This document shows, one piece after another, positions 25,933 to 34,686 of a DNA stretch of 64,000 bases (position 1 is the stretch's first letter; each line of letters opens with the position of its first letter). The stretch is from Haladaptatus pallidirubidus (GTDB lineage Archaea; Halobacteriota; Halobacteria; Halobacteriales; Haladaptataceae). The notes under the pieces were generated by a model that saw nothing but the letters and a program-made list of their open reading frames with translations, had not been told where the DNA came from and ran no database searches. The stretch spans positions 372,001 to 436,000 of the forward strand of contig NZ_CP085301.1 of NCBI RefSeq assembly GCF_020700235.1. Direction: 5' to 3'. Position numbers and translations under genes: made by a program.

Positions 25933-26532
25933 GTGACACAGTGGGTCGAAAATCCGACGGGCGGACGCGACCGAGGACCGCGGGCGATCGTCCGCGCGTG
26001 GGTCGAAGTGATGGTGCGGCCACGCCGGTTTTTCAACGTCGGCGTCGCACCCGGTGATCAAGCCCCGGGACTGGTGTTCGGCGTGTTCGTTACGGTCATC
26101 GAAGTCGCCTCTCGGATGACGTTCGGCGGTATTGGTGTGGGCGACTCCCTCTCCTCGAAACTGTTCGCGCTGATCGTGGTCGGCCTGTTCATAGCGCCCG
26201 CCGTCCTCCATCTGACGGCGGCGCTTCAGACGGCCATTTTGATGGCGTTGGTTCCCGAACGAGGCGGAATCAGCGAGACGGTGCAGGTTATCGGCTACGC
26301 AGTCGCACCCTGCTTGCTCGCCGGACTGCCGTTCCCGGAGGTACGGGTGGCTTGCACGCTGTACGGATCGATACTGCTCGCCATCGGGACGAGCGAGGTG
26401 CACGGAACCTCGCTCGTCCGCGCAGTCGTCGTCACCGCGATTCCGTCGGCGCTCGTGTTTGGATACGGATTCGGCGGGGTCGATGCCCTCGCGACCACCT
26501 TCCAATCTCTCGCGGGCGTCGTCCCATGGTAA
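25933..26532 (+). CDS. Yip1-domain membrane protein
   Basis: 199 residues from a GTG at 25933. A short cytosolic N terminus with VRAWVEVMVRPRRFFNVGVA (the amphipathic start of Yip1-type domains) is followed by five hydrophobic segments. The open frame upstream overlaps tdk and is Arg-rich, so the GTG just after the tdk stop is the likely start. Function unknown; Yip1-like proteins are widespread in haloarchaea. Probably in one operon with tdk. Confidence 0.75.
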   Translation: MTQWVENPTGGRDRGPRAIVRAWVEVMVRPRRFFNVGVAPGDQAPGLVFGVFVTVIEVASRMTFGGIGVGDSLSSKLFALIVVGLFIAPAVLHLTAALQTAILMALVPERGGISETVQVIGYAVAPCLLAGLPFPEVRVACTLYGSILLAIGTSEVHGTSLVRAVVVTAIPSALVFGYGFGGVDALATTFQSLAGVVPW

Positions 26533-26559
26533 TTAAGCCAAAGAGGGCGTATCGGAGGT

Positions 26560-26823
26560 ATGCTCAACCTGCGCATGGACAATTTCATGGTCGAGTTGAA
26601 AGACGGGTCGTTGAAAAACGTCGGTCCGACGAACAAAAAAGGGACGGCGAAACTGTTCGACGTGGAATCGGCAGAAGCGCGCGAGTTCGGGGACAAACGC
26701 GTCAAACTCGTGTTCGAAGACGAGGACGGCAACGAAGTGCAGGTCGCCCTGTTCCCCGAGCACGTCCGAAAAATCGCGGGCGAGATTGAAGCCCTCGAAG
26801 ACGACAGCCCCGTTTTCGAGTGA
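26560..26823 (+). CDS. Small acidic hypothetical protein
   Basis: Up to 87 residues with beta-rich segments (FMVELKDGSLKNVGPTNKKG, KRVKLVFEDEDGNEVQVALF) and an acidic C terminus. It appears well conserved in composition, but I cannot name a family. A GGAGG sits one base before the ATG at 26560, too close for a normal ribosome site, and 16 bases before the in-frame ATG at 26575, so the start is uncertain between them. Confidence 0.65.
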   Translation: MLNLRMDNFMVELKDGSLKNVGPTNKKGTAKLFDVESAEAREFGDKRVKLVFEDEDGNEVQVALFPEHVRKIAGEIEALEDDSPVFE

Positions 26824-26933
26824 ACGACGAAAACGATTCTCTATTCCAGCATGTGCGTTTGTGTTGCATCGCTTTCGAAGCGTTAGAGGCTCAATAATAA
26901 TATCATGGTATGTTGTAGCATAGTGCGACGAGC

Positions 26934-27185
26934 ATGTCCACAATCACCGACTCGGAGACGAGGAACACCCGGACGAGCGACGAGGAAGCGGAGCCGTCCG
27001 ACTACTCTCTTTCGGCCCCGATTCAGTTCGTCGGTTTTTGGACAGCCGTCGCGCTCCCATTCCTGTACGTCCCCCTCCTTGCAACTGGTCTCGACACGCC
27101 CGGACAATTTCAGACGTTTCTCATACTGATAGCAGTAAATCTGGCCGCACTCCTCCTCGGACATCGGTACCGAGCGAAGGCTTAA
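26934..27185 (+). CDS. Small two-helix membrane protein
   Basis: 83 residues. A polar, Asp/Glu/Thr-rich N terminus (about 25 residues) precedes two hydrophobic segments (FVGFWTAVALPFLYVPLLA and FLILIAVNLAALLLGHRY). The C terminus is basic (RYRAKA). A/T-rich DNA (AATAATAATATCATGG, 26892-26907) upstream provides the promoter. No family is recognised. Confidence 0.65.
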   Translation: MSTITDSETRNTRTSDEEAEPSDYSLSAPIQFVGFWTAVALPFLYVPLLATGLDTPGQFQTFLILIAVNLAALLLGHRYRAKA

Positions 27186-27252
27186 CTGGTCAATAATCCT
27201 AAATATAGTTGGTATCGTACACCATCTGAATCCCGTTAGCGAGACTATAACT

Positions 27253-27444
27253 ATGGGTTTACCGACCGTACAAAACGGTATGTCCCAGTCAGCCATGTCC
27301 GTCGGATGCCCCCACTGCGGAACGGCATCCGCAGTCGAACTAATGACCGTCGAGGGGGGCAACCACTCGAATGAAGACCGGCTCAAAGGAAGGCGAGTGG
27401 ACTGTCAGCACTGTGGCGACGACTTCTCGTTTTACTACTACTGA
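27253..27444 (+). CDS. Small double-CxxC zinc protein
   Basis: 63 residues with GCPHCGTASAVELM and DCQHCGDDFSFYYY, a two-knuckle zinc ribbon with an aromatic C terminus. In-frame starts are ATG 27253, 27280 and 27295; the last would put the knuckle near the N terminus, as in relatives. GACTATAACT directly precedes the first ATG. The role is unknown. Confidence 0.65.
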   Translation: MGLPTVQNGMSQSAMSVGCPHCGTASAVELMTVEGGNHSNEDRLKGRRVDCQHCGDDFSFYYY

Positions 27445-27530
27445 CCCCGGTCGTCCGACACCGATGGGGGTGAATGACCGTCGGGATTTCGACAACCGTT
27501 TTAGGCCGGGACTATTTTGTTCCAGTATAA

Positions 27531-29588
27531 ATGGGTAACTGCGTCATTTGCGGAACGTCTGTCGACGGCCCAATTTGTTCGAGCCACGAGCAGGACGTTC
27601 TCTTCGAATTCGAAGGAAACCACCCGCAGCAACTCTCTGTGGGTCGATACTACAAAGGTACGGTCGATGGCTTCGCCGACTTCGGCGTCTTCATCGACGT
27701 CGGTAAAAACGTCACTGGTCTCCTCCACAAAAGTGAACTAGACCAGCGACTCGAAAGTCTCGACTGGAACTCGGGCGACTCCGTGTTCGTTCAAGTTCTC
27801 GGCGTCCGTGACAACGGCAACGTCGACCTCGGTTCGTCCATCCGCCAGTCGGAACGCGAGTTCCGCGGTAAATTGATTCAGGACGCCGAAAACACGTACC
27901 TTCCCGACGAATCCGAAACCGAACGAACGGAACAGTCCGACTCCGATCAGTCGAACCAACCCTCACGAAACGAGCCGAAAAAACAGGAAGAGAGCGAGAC
28001 GCCGGATCCGTCCCCAACCACGGACGGGTCGGGAAACGCGGTCGGTAGCGCGACAATCCCCGAGCAGGAAGAGCCGCTGACACGCGTCACCATCGATAGC
28101 CTAAGCGACCGAGTCGGCGAGCGCGTCCGTATCGAGGGCGAAATCGTCGGCGCAAGTCAGACGAGTGGCCCGACCGTCTTCGAACTGCGCGACGAAACCG
28201 CCGTCGTGGACTGCGCAGCGTTCAAAGAGGCTGGTGTCCGCGCGTACCCCGAAGTTGACACCGGCGACATCGTCCGGCTCGTCGGCGAAGTCGAACTCAG
28301 AAACAACGAACTGCAAGTCGAAACCGAACAACTCGACGCGCTCACGGACGAGGAAGAAGACACCGTCGTCACCCGACTCGCCGAAGCGCTGGAAGACGAA
28401 GCACGTCCAGCGGACGTTGACCTGCTCGCCGAGGATTCAGTCGTCGAAGCAATTCACGACGACATCAAGGATGCCGCGGGAACGATTCGCCGCGCGGTCA
28501 TCGAATCCCGTCCCGTCATCGTTCGGCACAACGCGAGCGCCGAGGGCTACGTGGCCGGTGCTGCGCTCGAACGCGCGGTGCTCCCGCTGGTGCGCGAGGA
28601 ACACGCGCGAAGCGACGCCCAGTATCACTACTTCGACCGCCGACCGCTCGAAGACGGCTTCTACGACATGCAAGACGCGACGAAGGACGCGACGAACATG
28701 CTCGACAACCGCGAGCGCCACGACGAGAAGCTCCCCCTCTTCGTCCTCGTGGACGCCGGGAGTACGGTCGAATCCGGCGACGGACTCGACCTGCTCGACA
28801 TCTACGACGCGCCGCACGTCGTCATCGACACGCAGTATCCCGACGAGGACGTGACGCAGACGGCGGATGTCGTCGTCAACCCACACCTCGGCGATTCGGA
28901 CGAGGATGTCGCTGCTGGCGTCCTCGGCGCGAACGTTGCGGCCCACATCAACGACGACGTTCGCGAGGACGTGTCTCACCTTCCGGCAGTGAGCTACTGG
29001 GTGGAAACGCCGTCCGAATACGTCGAACTCGCGACGGAAGCGGGATACGACGAAGCACACGTTACGGCCCTGCGCGAGGCAGTCGCGCTGGAGGCTTACT
29101 ATCAGTCCTACGAGGACAAGCGCGAACTCATCACCGACCTGCTGTTCGAACACGCAAAACGCGACCTCGCCGAACACGTCAGCGAGCAGTTCCGCACGAA
29201 ACTCGAAAACGAATTGGACACCGCCGAACCGAACCTCTCGGTTCGCGGCGCGAACGGCGTCACCTTCACCGTCCTCGACACGGACGCCTACACGCATCGA
29301 TTCGACTTCCCATCGACGGCGGTTCTCTTAGACGCACTCCACCGCCACGACATCACTGGGCGTCCCGGCGGTCAGAACGTCACGCTCGGCCTCGCGGACG
29401 ACGAAATCCACATCCGAAGCGACATGGGCGTCAACGTCCGCGATATCGAAGAACCAGTCCGCGAGCGCGCCGAAAACGCCGGAATCGTCGCGGTCGGCAC
29501 CCGCGACGGGAAATTCGAATTCCTCCGCGGCGAGCGCGAGGAAGCACTCGATGCGGTTATCGAGTCGGTTAGCGAACACGTGAACTAA
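27531..29588 (+). CDS. RecJ-like DHH-fold protein with zinc, S1 and OB domains and an eroded active site
   Basis: 685 residues. An N-terminal zinc knuckle (CVICGTSVDGPICSSH) is followed by an S1 RNA-binding domain (about 33-105; YYKGTVDGFADFGVFIDVGK), an acidic linker, an OB fold (about 185-268; RVRIEGEIVGASQT) and a RecJ/DHH region from about 300. The metal-binding motifs are degenerate: HNASAEG at 333-339 where DxD is expected, VDAGS at 407-411 is kept, and VIDTQYP at 431-437 stands where DHH is expected. It is therefore probably a non-catalytic RecJ relative, like Cdc45/GINS-linked proteins, or has another role in nucleic-acid binding. Confidence 0.82.
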   Translation: MGNCVICGTSVDGPICSSHEQDVLFEFEGNHPQQLSVGRYYKGTVDGFADFGVFIDVGKNVTGLLHKSELDQRLESLDWNSGDSVFVQVLGVRDNGNVDLGSSIRQSEREFRGKLIQDAENTYLPDESETERTEQSDSDQSNQPSRNEPKKQEESETPDPSPTTDGSGNAVGSATIPEQEEPLTRVTIDSLSDRVGERVRIEGEIVGASQTSGPTVFELRDETAVVDCAAFKEAGVRAYPEVDTGDIVRLVGEVELRNNELQVETEQLDALTDEEEDTVVTRLAEALEDEARPADVDLLAEDSVVEAIHDDIKDAAGTIRRAVIESRPVIVRHNASAEGYVAGAALERAVLPLVREEHARSDAQYHYFDRRPLEDGFYDMQDATKDATNMLDNRERHDEKLPLFVLVDAGSTVESGDGLDLLDIYDAPHVVIDTQYPDEDVTQTADVVVNPHLGDSDEDVAAGVLGANVAAHINDDVREDVSHLPAVSYWVETPSEYVELATEAGYDEAHVTALREAVALEAYYQSYEDKRELITDLLFEHAKRDLAEHVSEQFRTKLENELDTAEPNLSVRGANGVTFTVLDTDAYTHRFDFPSTAVLLDALHRHDITGRPGGQNVTLGLADDEIHIRSDMGVNVRDIEEPVRERAENAGIVAVGTRDGKFEFLRGEREEALDAVIESVSEHVN

Positions 29589-29667
29589 ACCAACGATTTC
29601 GCGGCGGTTTTGCTTTTAGCGGGATTGGTGCCTCGATTCAATAGTTCAGCAAGACCGCTGGTGGGTT

Positions 29668-29860
29668 TTACTACTGTGGATCGGAAAGACGAGTTTCCAC
29701 AGAAACCGGCCGGTCAACTTTGAATCGGGCGAGCAGGCCGCGGCCTGCCCGCCCCCGCTGGTGGCAACGGGCGAAACGAAGAGCGAACGACTGGAAGGGG
29801 TGAGCGACGAGGAGGGCGTGACCTGCGCCGAGCATCAGCAGTCCCCGCACCAACAAACTC
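29668..29860 (-). repeat. Dispersed palindromic repeat, copy A
   Basis: In the minus orientation this stretch runs CTGCTGATGCTCGGCGCAGG, then a CACGCCCTC segment, then CGCCCGTTGCC, a large palindrome (29727-29740 with 29741-29754, 13 of 14 pairs) and GGTTTCTGTGGAAACTCG. The same order of blocks occurs at 57340-57590. There is no coding frame in it. It fills much of the 375-base gap between the RecJ-like gene and elp3. It looks like a non-autonomous mobile or intergenic repeat. Confidence 0.6.
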
Positions 29861-29963
29861 GGTTCCCGTACTTCCGAAAAATCCAATCAAAACTCGAATC
29901 CTCGTCCAGAGCAGTAGTCGTAGACGACACGCTTATCCGGGCGAAACGACCAAATACCACGTA

Positions 29964-31625
29964 ATGAGTACCGAGACGCCGGACGCCACAGAGACGGAGG
30001 CGTTCGAGCAGGTCTGCGAGGCGCTCGTGGAGCGCATCCTCGCGGGCGACATCGAGCGCGACGACGTGGAGAGCGCAAAGCTCCAAGCCTGCTCCGAGTT
30101 CTCCGCCGGAAAAGTGCCGAAGAACTCCGAGATTCTGGACTACGCGCCGAACGACCAGCGCGAGGAGTTAGAAGCGGTGTTACAGCGCAAACCCGTCAGA
30201 ACCGCGTCGGGCGTCTCGCCGGTTGCGATTATGACCAGTCCGCACCAGTGCCCGCACGGGAAATGTCTCTACTGTCCTGGCGGCCCCTCCTCCGAGTTTT
30301 CGTCCTCGCAGAGCTACACGGGCCACGAACCCGCCGCGGCGCGCGGCGTGCAGAACGATTACGACCCCTATGGTCAGGTGACCCTGCGATTGGAGCAGAT
30401 GCGCGAAATCGGCCATCCCGTCGATAAGGTCGAACTCATCCTGATGGGCGGGACGATGACCGCTCGGAGCCACGACTATCAGGAGTGGTTCGTCAAGCGC
30501 GCGTTGGAGGCGATGAATGACTACGACGTTGACAAGGAACCCGAACCGGCGGAGGGCGTTAGCTTCGCGCAGGATTTCGACGAGTACGAGTTTTCGTATC
30601 TGGAGGACGTTATCGCCGAAAACGAGACGGGAGACGTTCGCAACATCGGCACGACGTTCGAGACGAAGCCCGACTGGTGTGACCCCGAGCAGATCGACCG
30701 GATGCTCGATTTGGGCGGCACCAAGGTCGAAGTTGGCGTCCAAACCACCTTCGAACGTATCAACCGCGAGATGCACCGCGGCCACGGCGCGCAGGCCTCC
30801 ATCGAAGCGAACCAGCGACTCCGCGATTCGGCGTTCAAAGTCGGCTTCCACATGATGCCCGGCCAACCCGGCATGTCCAAAGAGATGTGCGTCGAGGACT
30901 TCCGGCGCATCTTCGAGGACGAGAAGTGGAAACCGGACTACCTCAAAATATACCCGACGCTGGTCGTCCGCGGTACCGCCACCTACGACTGGTGGTATCA
31001 GGACGAGTACGAACCCCTCCGAAACGAGGAGGCTGCGGAACTCGTCGCCGAAATCAAGTCGATGATTCCGCGGTACGTCCGCCTTCAGCGCGTCCAGCGC
31101 GACATCCCCGCTGACTTCATCGACGCCGGTGTGTGGAAGTCCAATCTCCGTCAACTCGCCCGAAAGAAGATGGACGAGCACGGGTGGGCCTGCGAATGTA
31201 TCCGATGCAGAGAAGTCGGCATGAACGACGAGGAACCCGAAAACGTCGAGTTGGACGTGCTGACCTACGAGGCCGGTGGCGGCACGGAACATTTCATCAG
31301 CTTCGAGGATTTCGAGAAAGACTTGCTCGTCGGCTTCTGTCGCCTCCGATTCCCCGGCGACCCGGTTCGTCGAGAACTCGACAACGCCGCCCTCATCCGC
31401 GAACTTCACGTCTACGGGGGCGAAGTGTCCGTCGGGTCGGCAAGTGAGGACGCCCAGCACCAACACCGCGGTTACGGCCGCCGACTGATGGAGAAAGCGG
31501 AAGACCTCGCCAGAGACGCGGGGTACGAGAAACTGAGCGTCATCTCCGGTATCGGCGCGCGCGAGTACTATCGGAACAAACTGGGCTACCATCAGGACGG
31601 CCCCTACGTGAGCAAACTCATCTAG
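29964..31625 (+). CDS. elp3: tRNA uridine(34) acetyltransferase / radical-SAM enzyme Elp3
   Basis: 553 residues. Residues about 80-400 are the radical-SAM domain with cluster cysteines C96, C101 and C104 (CPHGKCLYC), LMGGTMTARSHDYQEWF, and KVEVGVQTTFERINREMHRG. The C-terminal GNAT acetyltransferase domain contains RELHVYGGEVSVG, HQHRGYGRRLMEKAEDLA and GIGAREYYRNKLGY. Elp3 uses acetyl-CoA and SAM to start cm5U modification at the wobble position of tRNA. Archaea do this without the other Elongator subunits, and none is nearby. All key residues are present. Confidence 0.95.
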   Translation: MSTETPDATETEAFEQVCEALVERILAGDIERDDVESAKLQACSEFSAGKVPKNSEILDYAPNDQREELEAVLQRKPVRTASGVSPVAIMTSPHQCPHGKCLYCPGGPSSEFSSSQSYTGHEPAAARGVQNDYDPYGQVTLRLEQMREIGHPVDKVELILMGGTMTARSHDYQEWFVKRALEAMNDYDVDKEPEPAEGVSFAQDFDEYEFSYLEDVIAENETGDVRNIGTTFETKPDWCDPEQIDRMLDLGGTKVEVGVQTTFERINREMHRGHGAQASIEANQRLRDSAFKVGFHMMPGQPGMSKEMCVEDFRRIFEDEKWKPDYLKIYPTLVVRGTATYDWWYQDEYEPLRNEEAAELVAEIKSMIPRYVRLQRVQRDIPADFIDAGVWKSNLRQLARKKMDEHGWACECIRCREVGMNDEEPENVELDVLTYEAGGGTEHFISFEDFEKDLLVGFCRLRFPGDPVRRELDNAALIRELHVYGGEVSVGSASEDAQHQHRGYGRRLMEKAEDLARDAGYEKLSVISGIGAREYYRNKLGYHQDGPYVSKLI

Positions 31626-31843
31626 GAACGAAGTGCTAGCGAGGGGTTCGACACTCTGTTTTGGGGGTCGCAACCGGTATTTTCAGACGTTGGACTACGC
31701 CATGCCCCCTGTGCGATAAAACGAGGCACGATAACGGTGTTAGAGTCTCAATCGCCACGTTTTCGTGCACACCACTTATCCACGAACGTTTTGAAAAATC
31801 CCGACACACCAGTCTGCCGACATCGAAATCTGGGTTGCACAGA

Positions 31844-31850
31844 TTTATAA
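31844..31850 (+). promoter_or_regulatory. TATA box for the hairpin-led transcript
   Basis: TTTATAA sits 22-28 bases upstream of 31872, the first base of a very strong hairpin, which is the normal archaeal distance to a transcription start. Confidence 0.4.
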
Positions 31851-31869
31851 GTGAGAAGCAAAAAGTAGC

Positions 31870-31990
31870 GAATGCCGATACACGACGCTTTTCTCGTCGT
31901 CTGTCGGCATATCGGGACTGTGCGCCTCGTCGCGTGGGCACACTGGTCGGAACCCACCGGCTTCCGGAAGCCACACCCCAACCCCTCGTC
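31870..31990 (+). ncRNA. Candidate structured non-coding RNA
   Basis: The region starts with a 16-base stem (31872-31887 with 31895-31910, 15 pairs including one G-T, seven-base loop). A second stem GTGC/GCAC with CC/GG follows, then CTGGT/ACCGG and the palindrome GGCTTCCGGAAGCC (31959-31972). The only plus-strand frame here (73 codons from 31872) is basic, His/Ser-rich and unlike its neighbours, so an RNA is more likely than a protein. A TATA box is correctly placed upstream. The surrounding 31626-32069 region holds no gene I can support. Confidence 0.4.
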
Positions 31991-32069
31991 TCCAGTCGTC
32001 TTTCACTCTTCGCAAACCAAAATCGAACACCATTCTCAAAACTCCAGAGAAGTCGAAACTCGACGGCGC

Positions 32070-32236
32070 TCAGTTCGAAACGCGAGCGAATGACCTGACG
32101 AAAATTAGGATGCCGAACGCAGCGAACGCGAGGAAAACTATCGCGTCCGTATCTAACCCGCTGAAGGCAACAACGAGATAGCTGATGAGTGCCCCCCACG
32201 AGTGCGAGAGCGAACGTAGACAGGATGTTCCGATTT
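32070..32236 (-). pseudogene. Broken paralogue of the adjacent small membrane protein
   Basis: Reading from the minus strand, one frame gives LSTFALALVG and, after a frameshift at a run of six C (32192-32197), another gives ALISYLVVAFSGLDTDAIVF, LAFAAFGILIFVRSFARVSN and stop 32070-32072. This aligns end to end with the intact protein at 32315-32482 (FALALVAAVITFLLIG; VVAFVIFGIFIFFKS). No start codon remains in the right place. It looks like a decayed tandem duplicate. Confidence 0.55.
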
Positions 32237-32314
32237 ATACATTCGCATCGAATCGCCACGCTACTAATACCGGGAGAACCGCGATTCGAGAGTTCGGGAG
32301 GGTGGCCGTGTATC

Positions 32315-32482
32315 TCAGTTCGAAGTGCAAAGATACGATTTGAAGAAAATGAAGATGCCGAATATGACGAACGCGACAACGAACATCAAGCTATCATCCA
32401 CTGCCCCTCTCCCAATGAGGAGGAATGTTATTACTGCAGCGACGAGCGCCAACGCAAAGGTAACGACGTCATCTCTGGTCAT
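32315..32482 (-). CDS. Small two-helix membrane protein
   Basis: 55 residues: MTRDDVVTFALALVAAVITF, a short charged loop (GRGAVDDS), a second hydrophobic segment and a KSYLCTSN tail. It starts at ATG 32482; an AGTATTTAC box lies 26-34 bases upstream. The longer upstream frame to 32557 covers the promoter and is unlikely to be translated. The function is unknown; the broken copy lies immediately downstream. Confidence 0.6.
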   Translation of the reverse strand: MTRDDVVTFALALVAAVITFLLIGRGAVDDSLMFVVAFVIFGIFIFFKSYLCTSN

Positions 32483-32682
32483 AATTCCAACTATTTTCGA
32501 GAACAGTAAATACTTTCTCGTCACGACGAGGGACGATTTTACTCGTTCCCCGTACAAACGGGAGCCGAGTCCCCTCGTTACTCGGTGCGAACGAAAAGAA
32601 AAAGCGCCTCGTTACACTCGGCGGTTTCGTTTCAGTCTTTGAAAAATGAGGGGACTATTTCGCGGCGCTCGTCTTCCTTCGT

Positions 32683-34218
32683 TTACTCGTCTTCGGTTTT
32701 GATGTCCGCCGACAGGCCCTGGGCCATCTGGATGTCCTTCGAGTTGTTGATGGTCCACGCCGTGCGCTCCGTCACCGCTTCGATGGCTTCACGGGCGCTC
32801 GGATAGCCGTTTCCGGATTTCTTCACGCCGCCGAACGGCAGTTGGACTTCCGCGCCGATGCACGGGAGGTTACCGTAGGCGAGTCCGATTTCCGCGTTGT
32901 CGCGGAAGTAGTTGACTTGGCGGTAATCCTCGCTGATGATTGCTCCGGCCAGTCCGTAGGGCGTGTCGTTGTGGATTTCGACCGCGTCCTCGATGTCGCC
33001 CGAATAGCTCATGAGGGCGACGTGCGGGCCGAACACTTCCTCGTGGATACAGCGCAGGTCGGGGCTGTAATCGACCTCGTAGACGAACGGGCCGACCCAG
33101 TAGCCGTCCTCGTGGCCGTCCGGAATCTCCTCCTCGTCAAGCTCCTCGCGGTCGACGAGAACTTCCGCACCCTCGTCTTTGGCGAGTTGGTTGTACTTGC
33201 CGAACTTCTCGACCTGCTCTTCGTTGACCAACGGCCCCATGAACGTGTTCTCGTCCAGTGGGTCGCCGACCGAGACGTTCTTCGCGAGTTCGACGTAGCG
33301 CTCTTTGAACTCGTCGTACACGTCCTCGTGAACGATGAGGCGCTCGCTGGAAACACAGCGCTGGCCCGTCGTCTTGAATGAGGACATGATGGCGCTGTGA
33401 ACCGCGATGTCGAGATCTGCGTTTTCGGTGATAACGATGCCGTTTTTGCCGCCCATCTCGCAGGCCGCGAGTTTGCCGGGTTCGCCGCCGACCTTGCCCG
33501 CGATTTTGTGACCGACTTCCGAGGAACCGGTAAAGAGGACGGTGTCCACGCGCTCGTCCTCAACGATGGCGTTTCCGGCGTCGCCGAATCCTTGTACCAT
33601 GTTGAAGACGCCTTCAGGGACGCCTGCGTCCTCGAACATTTCCGCGATGATTTGGCCGCACCACGGCGTCTGCTCGGCGGGCTTCCAGACGACGGTGTTC
33701 CCTTCGACCAGCGCGAGCGCCATGTGCCAGAATGGGATGGCAACCGGGAAGTTCCACGGCGTGATGCAACCGATGATACCGCGCGGCTTCCGACGCATGT
33801 AGGCGTCCTTGGCACCGATTTCGCTCGGCACCACGTCGCCGTGCGGGTGGCGGGCGTTGCCCGCGGCCCATTCGACCATGTGCGCCGCCTCGACCACGTC
33901 GGCTTTTCCTTCGGAAATCTCCTTCCCGCACTCCTTCGTGATTATTTCGCCGAGTTCGTCGGTTCGCTCTTTCAGTTCGTGGTAGATGTCCCAGAGGTGT
34001 TCCGCGCGGTCGATGTACGAGAGGCTCGCCCACTCGTCTTCGGCCTCCGCCGCGGCGGTCAGCGCTGCGTCGATATCCGCGGGCGTACCGCGGTGGAACT
34101 CGCCCAGCGTCTCCTTCGTCGCCGGGTTGACGCTCTCGAACGTCTCGTCTCCCTCGCCGTCGCTCCACTCGCCACCGATGTAGTGGCTGTGAATCTGCTC
34201 GCTAGCTTGTTGACTCAT
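32683..34218 (-). CDS. NAD(P)-dependent aldehyde dehydrogenase
   Basis: A 511-residue ALDH-superfamily enzyme that oxidises an aldehyde to the acid. ITPWNFPVAIPFWHMALALV, the glycine motif FTGSSEVGHKIA, the catalytic glutamate in ACEMGGKNG, and the catalytic cysteine in TTGQRCVSSERL are present, with EVFGPHVALM and LPFGGVKKSGNGYPSAREA near the end. The length is normal. The substrate cannot be deduced; it may be a semialdehyde or glyceraldehyde-type compound. The start is ATG 34218, since the preceding residues are not conserved. Confidence 0.93.
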   Translation of the reverse strand: MSQQASEQIHSHYIGGEWSDGEGDETFESVNPATKETLGEFHRGTPADIDAALTAAAEAEDEWASLSYIDRAEHLWDIYHELKERTDELGEIITKECGKEISEGKADVVEAAHMVEWAAGNARHPHGDVVPSEIGAKDAYMRRKPRGIIGCITPWNFPVAIPFWHMALALVEGNTVVWKPAEQTPWCGQIIAEMFEDAGVPEGVFNMVQGFGDAGNAIVEDERVDTVLFTGSSEVGHKIAGKVGGEPGKLAACEMGGKNGIVITENADLDIAVHSAIMSSFKTTGQRCVSSERLIVHEDVYDEFKERYVELAKNVSVGDPLDENTFMGPLVNEEQVEKFGKYNQLAKDEGAEVLVDREELDEEEIPDGHEDGYWVGPFVYEVDYSPDLRCIHEEVFGPHVALMSYSGDIEDAVEIHNDTPYGLAGAIISEDYRQVNYFRDNAEIGLAYGNLPCIGAEVQLPFGGVKKSGNGYPSAREAIEAVTERTAWTINNSKDIQMAQGLSADIKTEDE

Positions 34219-34289
34219 GTTGTACTCGGTGGATTTTGACCCGGCACCATAAAAAAGACTCTTACTTGCCGGAGACACCGCCCGGCAAT

Positions 34290-34589
34290 TCAGGAAAATA
34301 CGACCGAAATCCCGACTGTGGCCGCGCAGAGAGCGCTGGCACAGATAAGCAATAGTACCACCCTACGCGAGGTGACTGACATTTCCACGAGACGTTCGAT
34401 GAGGTGGCGACCAGCGGGCGTTACGCCGACACCGACGACGAACAACAGCACACCCGCGATGGTAGGCAAAATTGCGTGGGGAACTGCGGCGAAAAGGTGG
34501 ACGATACCGATTCCGAATATCAACGCAGCGAGGGCGGTCGTTCCAACTCCGAACGCGTAGCGACCCGCACGAGAAACGGTCAGAGACAT
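34290..34589 (-). CDS. Small membrane protein with three hydrophobic segments
   Basis: 99 residues with segments GVGTTALAALIFGIGIVHLF, IAGVLLFVVGVGVTP and VVLLLICASALCAATVGISV, and short basic loops. It starts at ATG 34589. No family is recognised. It lies between the cupin and aldehyde-dehydrogenase genes on the same strand. Confidence 0.6.
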   Translation of the reverse strand: MSLTVSRAGRYAFGVGTTALAALIFGIGIVHLFAAVPHAILPTIAGVLLFVVGVGVTPAGRHLIERLVEMSVTSRRVVLLLICASALCAATVGISVVFS

Positions 34590-34686
34590 GTTTCCTACTA
34601 CGGTCATTCATCTAATAAGAATTTGTATTCGAGGGAGTTCGTACCGGGTGTTTGGTAAGACATCGGCGAAGATCGGTACTCCCGAA

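Noticed and set aside
30180..31673. Minus-strand open frame opposite elp3
   Set aside because: Shadow of the elp3 coding sequence; composition rich in Val/Arg/His without motifs.
31872..32093. 73-codon plus-strand frame starting at the big hairpin
   Set aside because: Basic, His/Ser-rich and unlike halophilic proteins; the start codon is buried in a strong stem. Treated as a candidate RNA instead.
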